NCBI GenBank assembly: GCA_964036045.1
Contig: OZ038380.1
Location: 169,682,031 to 169,746,030 of the forward strand
Length of the DNA: 64,000 bases
Source: Eutreptiella sp. 'Long Island Sound 2002'
Lineage: Eukaryota; Euglenozoa; Euglenophyceae; Eutreptiales; Eutreptiaceae
Direction: 5' to 3'
Both the position numbers and the translations under genes were made by a program. Each line of letters starts with the position of its first letter. The stretch's first letter is position 1. Below the pieces are notes generated by a model, which was not told the DNA's origin, did not search any database, and saw only the letters and a list, made by a program, of their open reading frames with translations. Below are positions 40,521-55,700 of the stretch, one piece after another.

Positions 40521-40909
40521 TTGGGGTCCGGACCTGGACTGAATCCCCCCCCCCCCCCCCGCTAATACCGAATACCGAGGCCTTGTGCCAACCCCCCACC
40601 CCCCCCGGCTCCCGGTGAAGCGCCCGGTGCCGTTGGCCCCCCTCAGGGGGACTCCCATCGCTCAGTGGTCATGGGCCCCCGGCCCCCGGCCCCCGGCCGG
40701 ACGTCCCGGGGTTCGGACCCGGCCAGACCCCCTTCAGGACCCGTGGATGCAGTCCCACGAGGGGACGTCTTCGAACCCGGAGAGGCGGCCCAAACCCCAC
40801 GATTGTGCTCCTGACGTACCCCACCCCCCCGCCTTGTCCGAGCTACGGCGCCTAGTCCAGCAAGGCGCCGTCAGGCGCTTTGTCTCCCCCCGCCTCTCTC
40901 AGGGCTTCT

Positions 40910-41295
40910 CGGGCTTGCAAGTGGAGGGGGGGGGGGGGGGGTCAATAGAGCCCCCAAAATCTGGGGGTTTGGGAAAAGGGCTCAATTGGCAGGCACCATT
41001 AATCAGTTATTATGAACTCTGGCGCCAAAGACACCAAAACATTTTAGAGCATTAAAATCGGTCAATTTCTTTTCACCAAATATATGGCAAATGATGACTT
41101 TTCTGAACCCCCTCGACGCGCTGATTCCAAACATCCCATTTTCATTTTTTGCCGATTTTTGGGTCTAGGTCACCTCCGAGGCCCGGGGGTCAGTCTCGGT
41201 AGGATTTTGGGGGTCCCGTCAATTGAGCCCTTTTTGGGGAGGGGGGGGTCTAGCTAGGGGGCTTTATCGACCCCCCCCCTCCAATTGCAAGCCCG
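40910..41295. mobile_element. 386-bp MITE-like element
   Basis: The left end CGGGCTTGCAA (40910-40920) and right end TTGCAAGCCCG (41285-41295) are exact inverses. Matching continues inward through TGGAGGGGG, a GTCxATxxAGCCCCC block and AAAAGGGCTCAATTG / CAATTGAGCCCTTTTT. No target duplication or coding content. Confidence 0.7.
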
Positions 41296-41530
41296 GTTGC
41301 CCCAGCCACAGGATCTGCTCCCACAGGTCGCGATGCCCCACTTCCCCTGTGGAGCACCGCCAGCCCTGCTGCCGCCTTGCCGCCTTGCTGGACTATCCGC
41401 ACAAGGTGTGTCGCGGCTCCGCTGCGTGATACTTGAAGTATGTGGGCATAGGTCTGTCGGTGGGGACCGATCGCTGGACTTTCCACTGTTCTATGGCCAA
41501 GCTACGGCGCCGGAGACATGAATCACTGTT

Positions 41531-41815
41531 GAGATGCCAGAGTGATTCGGGAGGGTGACGACCCTCGTCGATCTACGGCCACGCCACGGCGCCGACATGA
41601 CCTACAGGCATGATTCTGACGTGAAACCCAATCTTTGCCAGCGCCTCACGGCGCCTTGCTGGACTGAGTGAACCATGTGTGGGGGCGCCTGACGGCGCCT
41701 TGCGGGAGAAATCTGGACAATGTGTGTCGGGGACATGATAGATGAGGTACTGTTGGAATGCCCGAGTGATTCTGGGGCGACGACAATCGTCGATCTATGG
41801 CCAAGCGATGGCGCC
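41531..41815 (+). repeat. Dispersed repeat family, further copies
   Basis: Module 2 at 41531-41593, module 1 at 41612-41703 and module 2 again at 41740-41815, in the same orientation as 40135-40520. The alternating pattern suggests a tandemly expanded two-module unit. Confidence 0.65.
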
Positions 41816-43260
41816 GTCAGTGACCGATTTCCCACGGATGCGGGCGACAGGGCACAAGAACGGGGGCGGCCGGAGGGGCGCCCGGGGTATGAGTGGGAAG
41901 CGGCCTATAGCATTGACATCAGTGTTTCTGTCCACCGCCATGGTATCCAGTACCTTGGTCATCCTTGCCGCCGGTTTGCAGTCTATTGCGGTCTGCTTGG
42001 GGGACTTCCCAAGGTGAGGATAAACCTGGGGCTAGAGATAAGATGCTTAATACAAAGGTAGCGCTCCGGGCATGCGCCGGGCAAACATTCCCCCCAACCG
42101 CTGTCAGTTACCCCTTAAGTGCCATCGGTCGGAGCTGTGCAGATTTTGCTGATCACCGGACACACCAGCTTTTTTTTTTTAATTAAAAAGCCCCCTGCAT
42201 CCAGTTTTTTCTATCGTGTGGTCACTCAAGTGTGGGGTGGTATTACGGTCCTGTCTAAGCTACGGAAGCGCAGGTAATAATTTGGGACGTTTGCGTAGCT
42301 TGGACAGGGCCGGGGTGGGGGGCTAAAACTGGTGCCAACCGCCATGGGTTGGCCACCAGCCGCCGCCAGTTGGCTGCCAGCATGGAGATCATAGATACCA
42401 GAGGCATCTATGTCTTTGTCTTTGTTCTTTTGCTCTTAAGGACCGGCATGGGATGATGGGGCGGCGGGAACGCCGCTCCCCATCAGTGTAGAAAGAGGTA
42501 GATGACAGACCAGTACTGTAGAAGCCTCTTGTCATTGTGTCACCGTTCGCTCCTCGTCTCATGCCATTGTGCTTCGGGGCCGCCGGCCCCTGAAGGTCGA
42601 AAAGACGACCGTTTGCGAGCAGTGCGAGCAAATGGTCGTTTACGAATCCGCTGTACTATTTAGCATTCCTTACGGGTGTAGTGTCGGCACAGTGCGGCAG
42701 CCACCCTTCCGACGGCATGTGATTGCATGATATTAGTTTCCTCCCCGTGTGGGAGCCCGGCTGCCCGCCTTCGTGTCGATGGTGACCTGGCCTCTTTGCT
42801 CGCGTGTCCACGTCACGCCGCGTCTGGAACGACCTGCAGGTCGAAATACAAAACAGAGTAGACACACAAGGCACAGGCAGAGGCAGAGGCAGAGGGATGG
42901 CCTTGGGACCTTGCTGATGCTCCCATTGCCTGCAAAACCCTCCCTCTGGAACCCCCTCCCCTCCTCCCCAAAAAAACGGCTTGTGCCCATGTTTGCCATA
43001 TGCAACGCACGTGGTCCGCACTGCGGCCGGAGGACCCCCGTGCCCCCGGCCACGAGTGACGGTTCGCGCAAAGCAGCGCCCTGTCTTCGGGTACCGGCGA
43101 CAGCCCTGTCCCGCGACGTGTCCTTTGGTGCTTCAATGTTTCAACCCCGAACTTTGCGACTTTTGAGTTGCGACAGGCACGGCATTTGGTATCTGGTATC
43201 GGGAGCACCTCACCCTCACGACGTGGCAGGTCCGCCACCCCATCGCCTTGTGGGACATTC
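41816..43260. other. Intergenic, no gene seen
   Basis: Includes the small foldback element at 42250. Frames at 42749-43429 reflect C/G-rich sequence and have no domain. Confidence 0.4.
42250..42308. mobile_element. 59-bp foldback element
   Basis: CCTGTCTAAGCTAC and GTAGCTTGGACAGG arms around AATAATTTGGGACG. Same family as 13123-13187. Confidence 0.65.
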
Positions 43261-43718
43261 CTACCCCCCCCCCCCTTGCAAACCCCCCCCCCCTTGCAAT
43301 CTCCCCCCCCCCCACCCGGGAGACCGTCACTTCCATGTTTTTCTAGTTAACATGTGTTGTGCTGGTTTGTGTTGCCCATCTGCTTTACACCTGCTTAGCA
43401 ACACACCACGTGCCTGTCATGCAAACTGAGCATGTGCAACAGTTCAAAGTGTGTTATTCTCGTACCCAGAAGTTCTTTACCGTTCCTTTGGATCCCCAAT
43501 AACATTTGTGCTGGATAAAGCACATCGGCATCAACGCGAAAGTCGCTTCACACGTGTTCTCTTTGCTTGCATTAGTGGAGGATACCACAGTTTGCCTTGA
43601 AATACCCCTTGCAATCCCCCCCCCCCCGGGGAGACCGTCACTTGGCGACCGTCTCCCCCCCCCACTCGGGAAACCGTCGCGCGCTAACCCGGGAGTTTGC
43701 AAGGGGGGTGGGGGGTAG
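43261..43718. mobile_element. MITE-like element just before the giant array
   Basis: The left end CTACCCCCC..CCCTTGCAAAC (43261-43284) and right end GTTTGCAAGGGGGGTGGGGG plus GTAG (43695-43718) are near inverses. CATT occurs just outside both ends, possibly a target duplication with one stray base on the left. GGGAGACCGTCACTT recurs inside. It ends 53 bp before the satellite. Confidence 0.55.
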
Positions 43719-43750
43719 CATTGAACAGCTCTGATCCCTGATTCTGAGAG

Positions 43751-46700
43751 ATGTCTCGAGTGCCTTCTGCAATCAAAACTGCGTGGGAACCCATCCAAAC
43801 TGCATGGGAACCAATCAAAACTGCATGGGACCCAATCAAAACTGCATGGGAACCAATCCAAACTGCATGGGAACCAATCCAAACTCCATGGGAACCAATC
43901 CAAACTGCATGGGAACCAATCCAAACTGCATGGGAACCAATCCAAACTGCATGGGAACCAATCCAAACTGCATGGGAACCAATCCAAACTGCATGGGAAC
44001 CAATCAAAACTGCACGGGAACCAATCCAAACTGCGTGGACACCAATCCAAACTGCTTGGGAACCAATCCAAACTGCATGGGAACCAATCCAAAGTGCACG
44101 GGAACCAATCCAAAGTGCATGGGAACCAATCCAAACTGCATGGGAACCAATCCAAACTACATGGGAACCAATCCAAACTGCATGGGAACCAATCCAAACT
44201 GCATGGGAACCAATCCAAACTGCATGGGAACCAATCCAAACTGCGTGGGAACCAATCCAAACTGCATGGGAACCAATCCAAACTGCATGGGAACCAATCC
44301 AAACTGCGTGGGAACCAATCCAAACTGCATGGGAACCAATCCAAACTGCATGGGAACCAATCCAAACTGCATGGGAACCAATCCAAACTGCGTGGGAACC
44401 AATCCAAACTGCATGGGAACCAATCCAAACTGCATGGGAACCAATCCAAACTGCATGGGAACCAATCCAAACTGCATGGGAACCAATCCAAAGTGCATGG
44501 GAACCAATCCAAACTGCATGGGGACCAATCCAAACTGCATGGGAACCAATCCAAACTGCATGGGAACCAATCCAAACTGCATGGGAATCAATCCAAACTG
44601 CATGGGAACCAATCCAAACTGCATGGGAACCAATCCAAAGTGCATGGGAACCAATCCAAACTGCACGGGAACCAATCCAAACTGCATGGGAACCAATCCA
44701 AACTGCATGGGAACCCATGCAAACTGCATGGGAACCAATCAAAACTGCGTGGGAACCAATCAAAACTGCACGGGAACCAATCCAAACTGCATGGGAACCA
44801 ATCCAAACTCCATGGGACCCAATCCAAAGTGCATGGGAACCAATCCAAACTGCATGGGAACCAATCCAAACTGCGTGGGAACCAATCAAAACTGCATGGG
44901 AACCAATCCAAACTGCATGGGAACCAATCAAAACTGCACGGGAACCAATCCAAACTGCATGGGAACCAATCCAAACTGCATGGGAACCAATCCAAACTGC
45001 ATGGGAACCAATCCAAACTGCATGGGAACCAATCCAAACTGCATGGGAACCAATCCAAAGTGCATGGGAATCAATCCAAACTGCATGGGAACCAATCCAA
45101 ACTGCATGGGAACCAATCCAAACTGCGTGGGACCCAATCAAAACTGCACGGGAACCAATCCAAACTGCGTGGACACCAATCCAAACTGCTTGGGAACCAA
45201 TCCAAACTGCATGGGAACCAATCCAAAGTGCATGGGAACCAATCCAAAGTGCATGGGAACCAATCCAAACTGCGTGGGAACCAATCCAAACTGCATGGGA
45301 ACCAATCCAAACTGCATGGGAACCAATCAAAACTACATGGGAACCAATCCAAACTGCATGGGAACCAATCCAAACCACATGGGAAGCAATCCAAACTGCA
45401 TGGGAACCAATCCAAACTGCATGGGAACCAATCCAAACTGCATGGGAACCAATCCAAACTGCATGGGAACCAATCCAAACTGCATGGGAACCAATCCAAA
45501 GTGCATGGGAACCAATCCAAACTGCACGGGGACCAATCCAAACTGCATGGGAACCAATCCAAACTGCATGGGAACCAATCCAAACTGCATGGGGATCAAT
45601 CCAAACTGCATGGGAACCAATCCAAACTGCATGGGAACCAATCCAAAGTGCATGGGAACCAATCCAAACTGCACGGGAACCAATCCAAACTGCATGGGAA
45701 CCAATCCAAACTGCATGGGAACCCATCCAAACTGCATGGGAACCAATCAAAACTGCGTGGGAACCAATCAAAACTGCACGGGAACCAATCCAAACTGCAT
45801 GGGAACCAATCCAAACTCCATGGGACCCAATCCAAAGTGCATGGGAACCAATCCAAACTGCATGGGAACCAATCCAAACTGCGTGGGAACCAATCAAAAC
45901 TGCATGGGAACCAATCCAAACTGCATGGGAACCAATCAAAACTGCACGGGAACCAATCCAAACTGCATGGGAACCAATCCAAACTGCATGGGAACCAATC
46001 CAAACTGCATGGGAACCAATCCAAACTGCATGGGAACCAATCCAAACTGCATGGGAACCAATCCAAAGTGCATGGGAATCAATGCAAACTGCATGGGAAC
46101 CAATCCAAACTGCATGGGAACCAATCCAAACTGCGTGGGACCCAATCAAAACTGCACGGGAACCAATCCAAACTGCGTGGACACCAATCCAAACTGCTTG
46201 GGAACCAATCCAAACTGCATGGGAACCAATCCAAAGTGCATGGGAACCAATCCAAAGTGCATGGGAACCAATCCAAACTGCATGGGAACCAATCCAAACC
46301 ACATGGGAACCAATCCAAACTGCATGGGAACCAATCCAAACTGCATGGGAACCAATCCAAACTGCATGGGAACCAATCCAAACTGCGTGGGAACCAATCC
46401 AAACTGCATGGGAACCAATCCAAACTGCGTGGGAACCAATCCAAACTGCATGGGAACCAATCCAAACTGCATGGGAACCAATCCAAACTGCATGGGAACC
46501 AATCCAAACTGCGTGGGAACCAATCCAAACTGCATGGGAACCAATCCAAACTGCATGGGAACCAATCCAAACTGCATGGGAACCAATCCAAACTGCATGG
46601 GAACCAATCCAAAGTGCATGGGAACCAATCCAAACTGCATGGGAACCAATCAAAACTGCACAGGAACCAATCCAAACTGCATGGGAACCAATCCAAACTG

Positions 46701-49700
46701 CATGGGAACCAATCCAAACTGCGTGGGAACCAATCCAAAATGCATGGGAACCAATCCAAACTGCGTGGGAACCAATCCAAACTGCATGGGAACCAATCCA
46801 AACTGCGTGGGAACCAATCCAAACTGCATGGGAACCAATCCAAAGTGCATGGGAACCAATCCAAACTGCATGGGAACCAATCAAAACTGCGTGGGACCCA
46901 ATCAAAACTGCACGGGAACCAATCCAAACAGCATGGGAACCAATCCAAACTGCATGGGAACCAATCCAAAGTGCATGGGAACCAATCCAAACTGCATGGG
47001 AACCAATCCAAACTGCATGGGAACCAATCCAAACTGCATGGGAACCAATCAAAACTGCATGGGAACCAATCCAAACTGCATGGGAACCAATCCAAACTGC
47101 ATGGGAACCAATCCAAACTGCATGGGAACCAATCCAAACTGCATGGGAACCAATCAAAACTGCATGGGAACCAATCCAAACTGCATGGGAACCAATCCAA
47201 ACTGCGTGGGAACCAATCCAAACTGCATGGGAACCAATCCAAACTGCATGGGAACCAATCCAAACTGCATGGGAACCAATCCAAACTGCGTGGGAACCAA
47301 TCCAAACTGCATGGGAACCAATCCAAACTGCATGGGAACCAATCCAAACTGCATGGGAACCAATCCAAACTGCATGGGAACCAATCAAAACTGCATGGGA
47401 ACCAATCAAAACTGCGTGGGACCCAATCAAAACTGCACGGGAACCAATCCAAACTGCGTGGACACCAATCCAAACTGCATGGGAACCAATCCAAACTGCA
47501 TGGGAACCAATCCAAACTACATGGGAACCAATCCAAACTGCATGGGAACCAATCCAAACTGCATGGGAACCAATCCAAACTGCATGGGAACCAATCAAAA
47601 TTGCACGGGAACCAATCCAAACTGCATGGGAACCAATCCAAACTGCATGGGAATCAATCCAAACTGCATGGGAACCAATCCAAACTGCATGGGAACCAAT
47701 CCAAACTGCATGGGAACCAATCCAAACTGCATGGGAATCAATCCAAACTGCATGGGAACCAATCCAAACTGCATGGGAACCAATCCAAACTGCATGGGAA
47801 CCAATCCAAACTGCATGGGAACCAATCAAAATTGCACGGGAACCAATCCAAACTGCATGGGAACCAATCCAAACTGCATGGGAATCAATCCAAACTGCAT
47901 GGGAACCAATCCAAACTGCATGGGAACCAATCCAAACTGCATGGGGATCAATCCAAACTGCATGGGAACCAATCCAAACTGCATGGGAACCAATCCAAAG
48001 TGCATGGGAACCAATCCAAACTGCACGGGAACCAATCCAAACTGCATGGGAACCAATCCAAACTGCATGGGAACCCATCCAAACTGCATGGGAACCAATC
48101 AAAACTGCGTGGGAACCAATCAAAACTGCACGGGAACCAATCCAAACTGCATGGGAACCAATCCAAACTCCATGGGACCCAATCCAAAGTGCATGGGAAC
48201 CAATCCAAACTGCATGGGAACCAATCCAAACTGCGTGGGAACCAATCAAAACTGCATGGGAACCAATCCAAACTGCATGGGAACCAATCAAAACTGCACG
48301 GGAACCAATCCAAACTGCATGGGAACCAATCCAAACTGCATGGGAACCAATCCAAACTGCATGGGAACCAATCCAAACTGCATGGGAACCAATCCAAACT
48401 GCATGGGAACCAATCCAAAGTGCATGGGAATCAATGCAAACTGCATGGGAACCAATCCAAACTGCATGGGAACCAATCCAAACTGCGTGGGACCCAATCA
48501 AAACTGCACGGGAACCAATCCAAACTGCGTGGACACCAATCCAAACTGCTTGGGAACCAATCCAAACTGCATGGGAACCAATCCAAAGTGCATGGGAACC
48601 AATCCAAAGTGCATGGGAACCAATCCAAACTGCATGGGAACCAATCCAAACCACATGGGAACCAATCCAAACTGCATGGGAACCAATCCAAACTGCATGG
48701 GAACCAATCCAAACTGCATGGGAACCAATCCAAACTGCGTGGGAACCAATCCAAACTGCATGGGAACCAATCCAAACTGCGTGGGAACCAATCCAAACTG
48801 CATGGGAACCAATCCAAACTGCATGGGAACCAATCCAAACTGCATGGGAACCAATCCAAACTGCGTGGGAACCAATCCAAACTGCATGGGAACCAATCCA
48901 AACTGCATGGGAACCAATCCAAACTGCATGGGAACCAATCCAAACTGCATGGGAACCAATCCAAACTGCATGGGAACCAATCCAAACTGCATGGGAACCA
49001 ATCCAAAGTGCATGGGAACCAATCCAAACTGCATGGGAACCAATCCAAACTGCGTGGGAACCAATCCAAACTGCATGGGAACCAATCCAAACTGCATGGG
49101 AATCAATCCAAACTGCATGGGAACCAATCCAAACTGCATGGGAACCAATCCAAAGTGCATGGGAACCAATCCAAACTGCATGGGAACCAATCCAAACTGC
49201 ATGGGAACCAATCCAAACTGCATGGGAACCCATCCAAACTGCATGGGAACCAATCAAAACTGCGTGGGAACCAATCAAAACTGCACGGGAACCAATCCAA
49301 ACTGCATGGGAACCAATCCAAACTCCATGGGACCCAATCCAAAGTGCATGGGAACCAATCCAAACTGCATGGGAACCAATCAAAACTGCATGGGAACCAA
49401 TCCAAACCGCATGGGAACCAATCCAAACTGCATGGGAACCAATCAAAACTGCACGGGAACCAATCCAAACTGCATGGGAACCAATCCAAACTGCATGGGA
49501 ACCAATCCAAACTGCATGGGAATCAATCCAAACTGCATGGGAACCAATCCAAACTGCATGGGAACCAATCCAAAGTGCATGGGAATCAATCCAAACTGCA
49601 TGGGAACCAATCCAAACTGCATGGGAACCAATCCAAACTGCATGGGAACCAATCCAAAGTGCATGGGAATCAATCCAAACTGCATGGGAACCAATCCAAA

Positions 49701-52700
49701 CTGCGTGGGACCCAATCAAAACTGCACGGGAACCAATCCAAACTGCGTGGACACCAATCCAAACTGCTTGGGAACCAATCCAAACTGCATGGGAACCAAT
49801 CCAAAGTGCATGGGAACCAATCCAAAGTGCATGGGAACCAATCCAAACTGCATGGGAACCAATCCAAACTACATGGGAACCAATCCAAACTGCATGGGAA
49901 CCAATCCAAACTGCATGGGAACCAATCCAAACTGCATGGGAACCAATCCAAACTGCGTGGGAACCAATCAAAACTGCATGGGAACCAATCCAAACTGCAT
50001 GGGAACCAATCCAAACTGCGTGGGAACCAATCCAAACTGCATGGGAACCGATCCAAACTGCATGGAAACCAATCCAAACTGCATGGGAACCAATCCAAAC
50101 TGCGTGGGAACCAATCCAAACTGCATGGGAACCAATCCAAACTGCATGGGAACCAATCCAAACTGCATGGGAACCAATCCAAACTGCATGGAAACCAATC
50201 CAAAGTGCATGGGAACCAATCCAAACTGCATGGGAACCAATCAAAACTGCACGGGAACCAATCCAAACTGCATGGGAACCAATCCAAACCGCATGGGAAC
50301 CAATCCAAACTGCGTGGGTACCAATCCAAACTGCATGGGAACCAATCCAAAGTGCATGGGAACCAATCCAAACTGCATGGGAACCAATCCAAACTGCATG
50401 GGAACCAATCCAAACTGCATGGGAACCAATCCAAACTGCATGGGAACCAATCAAAACTGCGTGGGACCCAATCAAAACTGCACGGGAACCAATCCAAACA
50501 GCATGGGAACCAATCCAAACTGCATGGGAACCAATCCAAAGTGCATGGGAACCAATCCAAATTGCATGGAAACCAATCCAAACTGCATGGGAATCAATCC
50601 AAACTGCATGGGAACCAATCCAAACTGCGTGGGAACCAATCAAAACTGCATGGGAACCAATCCAAACTGCATGGGAACCAATCCAAACTGCATGGGAACC
50701 AATCCAAACTGCATGGGAACCAATCCAAACTGCATGGGAACCAATCAAAACTGCATGGGAACCAATCCAAACTGCATGGGAACCAATCCAAACTGCGCGG
50801 GAACCAATCAAAACTGCATGGGAACCAATCCAAAGTGCATGGGAACCAATCCAAACAGCATGGGAACCAATCCAAACTGCATGGGAACCAATCCAAACTG
50901 CATGGGAACCAATCCAAACTGCATGGGAACCAATCCAAACTGCATGGGAACCAATCCAAACTGCATGGGAACCAATCCAAACTGCGTGGGAACCAATCCA
51001 AACTGCATGGGAACCAATCCAAACTGCATGGGAACCAATCCAAACTGCATGGGAACCAATCCAAACTGCATGGGAACCAAACCAAAGTGCATGGGAACCA
51101 ATCCAAACTGCATGGGAACCAATCCAAACTGCATGGGAACCAATCCAAACTGCATGGGAACCAATCCAAACTGCATGGGAATCAATCCAAACTGCATGGG
51201 AACCAATCCAAACTGCATGGGAACCAATCCAAAGTGCATGGGAACCAATCCAAACTGCATGGGAACCAATCCAAACTGCATGGGAACCAATCCAAACTGC
51301 ATGGGAACCCATCCAAACTGCATGGGAACCAATCAAAACTGCGTGGGAACCAATCAAAACTGCACGGGAACCAATCCAAACTGCATGGGAACCAATCCAA
51401 ACTCCATGGGACCCAATCCAAAGTGCATGGGAACCAATCCAAACTGCATGGGAACCAATCCAAACTGCATGGGAACCAATCCAAACTGCATGGGAACCAA
51501 TCCAAACTGCATGGGAACCAATCCAAACTGCACGGGAACCAATCCAAACTGCATGGGAACCAATCCAAACTGCATGGGAACCAATCCAAACTGCATGGGA
51601 ATCAATCCAAACTGCATGGGAACCAATCCAAACTGCATGGGAACCAATCCAAACTGCATGGGAATCAATCCAAACTGCATGGAAACCAATCCAAAGTGCA
51701 TGGGAACCAATCCAAACTGCATGGGAACCAATCAAAACTGCACGGGAACCAATCCAAACTGCATGGGAACCAATCCAAACTGCATGGGAACCAATCCAAA
51801 CTGCGTGGGAACCAATCCAAACTGCATGGGAACCAATCCAAAGTGCATGGGAACCAATCCAAACTGCATGGGAACCAATCCAAACTGCATGGGAACCAAT
51901 CCAAAGTGCATGGGAACCAATCCAAACTGCATGGGAACCAATCAAAACTGCACGGGAACCAATCCAAACTGCATGGGAACCAATCCAAAGTGCATGGGAA
52001 CCAATCCAAACTGCATGGGAACCAATCCAAACTGCATGGGAACCAATCCAAAGTGCATGGGAACCAATCCAAATTGCATGGGAACCAATCCAAACTGCAT
52101 GGGAACCAATCCAAACTGCATGGGAACCAATCCAAACTGCGTGGGAACCAATCAAAACTGCATGGGAACCAATCCAAACTGCATGGGAACCAATCCAAAC
52201 AGCATGGGAACCAATCCAAACTGCATGGGAACCAATCCAAACTGCATGGGAACCAATCCAAACTGCATGGGAACCAATCCAAACTGCATGGGAACCAATC
52301 CAAACTGCATGGGAACCAATCCAAACTGCGTGGGAACCAATCCAAACTGCATGGGAACCAATCCAAACTGCATGGGAACCAATCCAAACTGCATGGGAAC
52401 CAATCCAAACTGCATGGGAACCAATCCAAACTGCATGGGAACCAATCCAAACTGCATGGGAACCAATCCAAACTGCATGGGAACCAATCCAAACTGCATG
52501 GGAATCAATCCAAACTGCATGGGAATCAATCCAAACTGCATGGGAACCAATCCAAACTGCATGGGAACCAATCCAAAGTGCATGGGAACCAATCCAAACT
52601 GCATGGGAACCAATCCAAACTGCATGGGAACCAATCCAAACTGCATGGGAACCAATCCAAACTGCGTGGGAACCAATCAAAACTGCACGGGAACCAATCC

Positions 52701-55700
52701 AAACTGCATGGGAACCAATCCAAACTCCATGGGACCCAATCCAAAGTGCATGGGAACCAATCCAAACTGCATGGGAACCAATCCAAACTGCATGGGAACC
52801 AATCCAAACTGCATGGGAACCAATCCAAACTGCATGGGAACCAATCAAAACTGCACGGGAACCAATCCAAACTGCATGGGAACCAATCCAAACTGCATGG
52901 GAACCAATCCAAACTGCATGGGAATCAATCCAAACTGCATGGGAACCAATCCAAACTGCATGGGAACCAATCCAAAGTGCATGGGAATCAATCCAAACTG
53001 CATGGGAACCAATCCAAACTGCATGGGAACCAATCCAAACTGCATGGGAACCAATCAAAACTGCACGGGAACCAATCCAAACTGCATGGGAACCAATCCA
53101 AACTGCATGGGAACCAATCCAAACTGCGTGGGAACCAATCCAAACTGCATGGGAACCAATCCAAAGTGCATGGGAACCAATCCAAACTGCATGGGAACCA
53201 ATCCAAACTGCATGGGAACCAATCCAAAGTGCATGGGAACCAATCCAAACTGCATGGGAACCAATCCAAACTGCATGGGAACCAATCCAAACTGCATGGG
53301 AACCAATCCAAACTGCATGGGAACCAATCCAAACTGCATGGGAACCAATCCAAACTGCATGGGAACCAATCAAAACTGCATGGGAACCAATCCAAACTGC
53401 ATGGGAACCAATCCAAACTGCGCGGGAACCAATCAAAACTGCATGGGAACCAATCCAAAGTGCATGGGAACCAATCCAAACAGCATGGGAACCAATCCAA
53501 ACTGCATGGGAACCAATCCAAACTGCATGGGAACCAATCCAAACTGCATGGGAACCAATCCAAACTGCATGGGAACCAATCCAAACTGCATGGGAACCAA
53601 TCCAAACTGCGTGGGAACCAATCCAAACTGCATGGGAACCAATCCAAACTGCATGGGAACCAATCCAAACTGCATGGGAACCAATCCAAACTGCATGGGA
53701 ACCAAACCAAAGTGCATGGGAACCAATCCAAACTGCATGGGAACCAATCCAAACTGCATGGGAACCAATCCAAACTGCATGGGAACCAATCCAAACTGCA
53801 TGGGAATCAATCCAAACTGCATGGGAACCAATCCAAACTGCATGGGAACCAATCCAAAGTGCATGGGAACCAATCCAAACTGCATGGGAACCAATCCAAA
53901 CTGCATGGGAACCAATCCAAACTGCATGGGAACCCATCCAAACTGCATGGGAACCAATCAAAACTGCGTGGGAACCAATCAAAACTGCACGGGAACCAAT
54001 CCAAACTGCATGGGAACCAATCCAAACTCCATGGGACCCAATCCAAAGTGCATGGGAACCAATCCAAACTGCATGGGAACCAATCCAAACTGCATGGGAA
54101 CCAATCCAAACTGCATGGGAACCAATCCAAACTGCATGGGAACCAATCCAAACTGCACGGGAACCAATCCAAACTGCATGGGAACCAATCCAAACTGCAT
54201 GGGAACCAATCCAAACTGCATGGGAATCAATCCAAACTGCATGGGAACCAATCCAAACTGCATGGGAACCAATCCAAACTGCATGGGAATCAATCCAAAC
54301 TGCATGGAAACCAATCCAAAGTGCATGGGAACCAATCCAAACTGCATGGGAACCAATCAAAACTGCACGGGAACCAATCCAAACTGCATGGGAACCAATC
54401 CAAACTGCATGGGAACCAATCCAAACTGCGTGGGAACCAATCCAAACTGCATGGGAACCAATCCAAAGTGCATGGGAACCAATCCAAACTGCATGGGAAC
54501 CAATCCAAACTGCATGGGAACCAATCCAAAGTGCATGGGAACCAATCCAAACTGCATGGGAACCAATCAAAACTGCACGGGAACCAATCCAAACTGCATG
54601 GGAACCAATCCAAAGTGCATGGGAACCAATCCAAACTGCATGGGAACCAATCCAAACTGCATGGGAACCAATCCAAAGTGCATGGGAACCAATCCAAATT
54701 GCATGGGAACCAATCCAAACTGCATGGGAACCAATCCAAACTGCATGGGAACCAATCCAAACTGCGTGGGAACCAATCAAAACTGCATGGGAACCAATCC
54801 AAACTGCATGGGAACCAATCCAAACAGCATGGGAACCAATCCAAACTGCATGGGAACCAATCCAAACTGCATGGGAACCAATCCAAACTGCATGGGAACC
54901 AATCCAAACTGCATGGGAACCAATCCAAACTGCATGGGAACCAATCCAAACTGCGTGGGAACCAATCCAAACTGCATGGGAACCAATCCAAACTGCATGG
55001 GAACCAATCCAAACTGCATGGGAACCAATCCAAACTGCATGGGAACCAATCCAAACTGCATGGGAACCAATCCAAACTGCATGGGAACCAATCCAAACTG
55101 CATGGGAACCAATCCAAACTGCATGGGAATCAATCCAAACTGCATGGGAATCAATCCAAACTGCATGGGAACCAATCCAAACTGCATGGGAACCAATCCA
55201 AAGTGCATGGGAACCAATCCAAACTGCATGGGAACCAATCCAAACTGCATGGGAACCAATCCAAACTGCATGGGAACCAATCCAAACTGCGTGGGAACCA
55301 ATCAAAACTGCACGGGAACCAATCCAAACTGCATGGGAACCAATCCAAACTCCATGGGACCCAATCCAAAGTGCATGGGAACCAATCCAAACTGCATGGG
55401 AACCAATCCAAACTGCATGGGAACCAATCCAAACTGCATGGGAACCAATCCAAACTGCATGGGAACCAATCAAAACTGCACGGGAACCAATCCAAACTGC
55501 ATGGGAACCAATCCAAACTGCATGGGAACCAATCCAAACTGCATGGGAATCAATCCAAACTGCATGGGAACCAATCCAAACTGCATGGGAACCAATCCAA
55601 AGTGCATGGGAATCAATCCAAACTGCATGGGAACCAATCCAAACTGCATGGGAACCAATCCAAACTGCATGGGAACCAATCAAAACTGCACGGGAACCAA

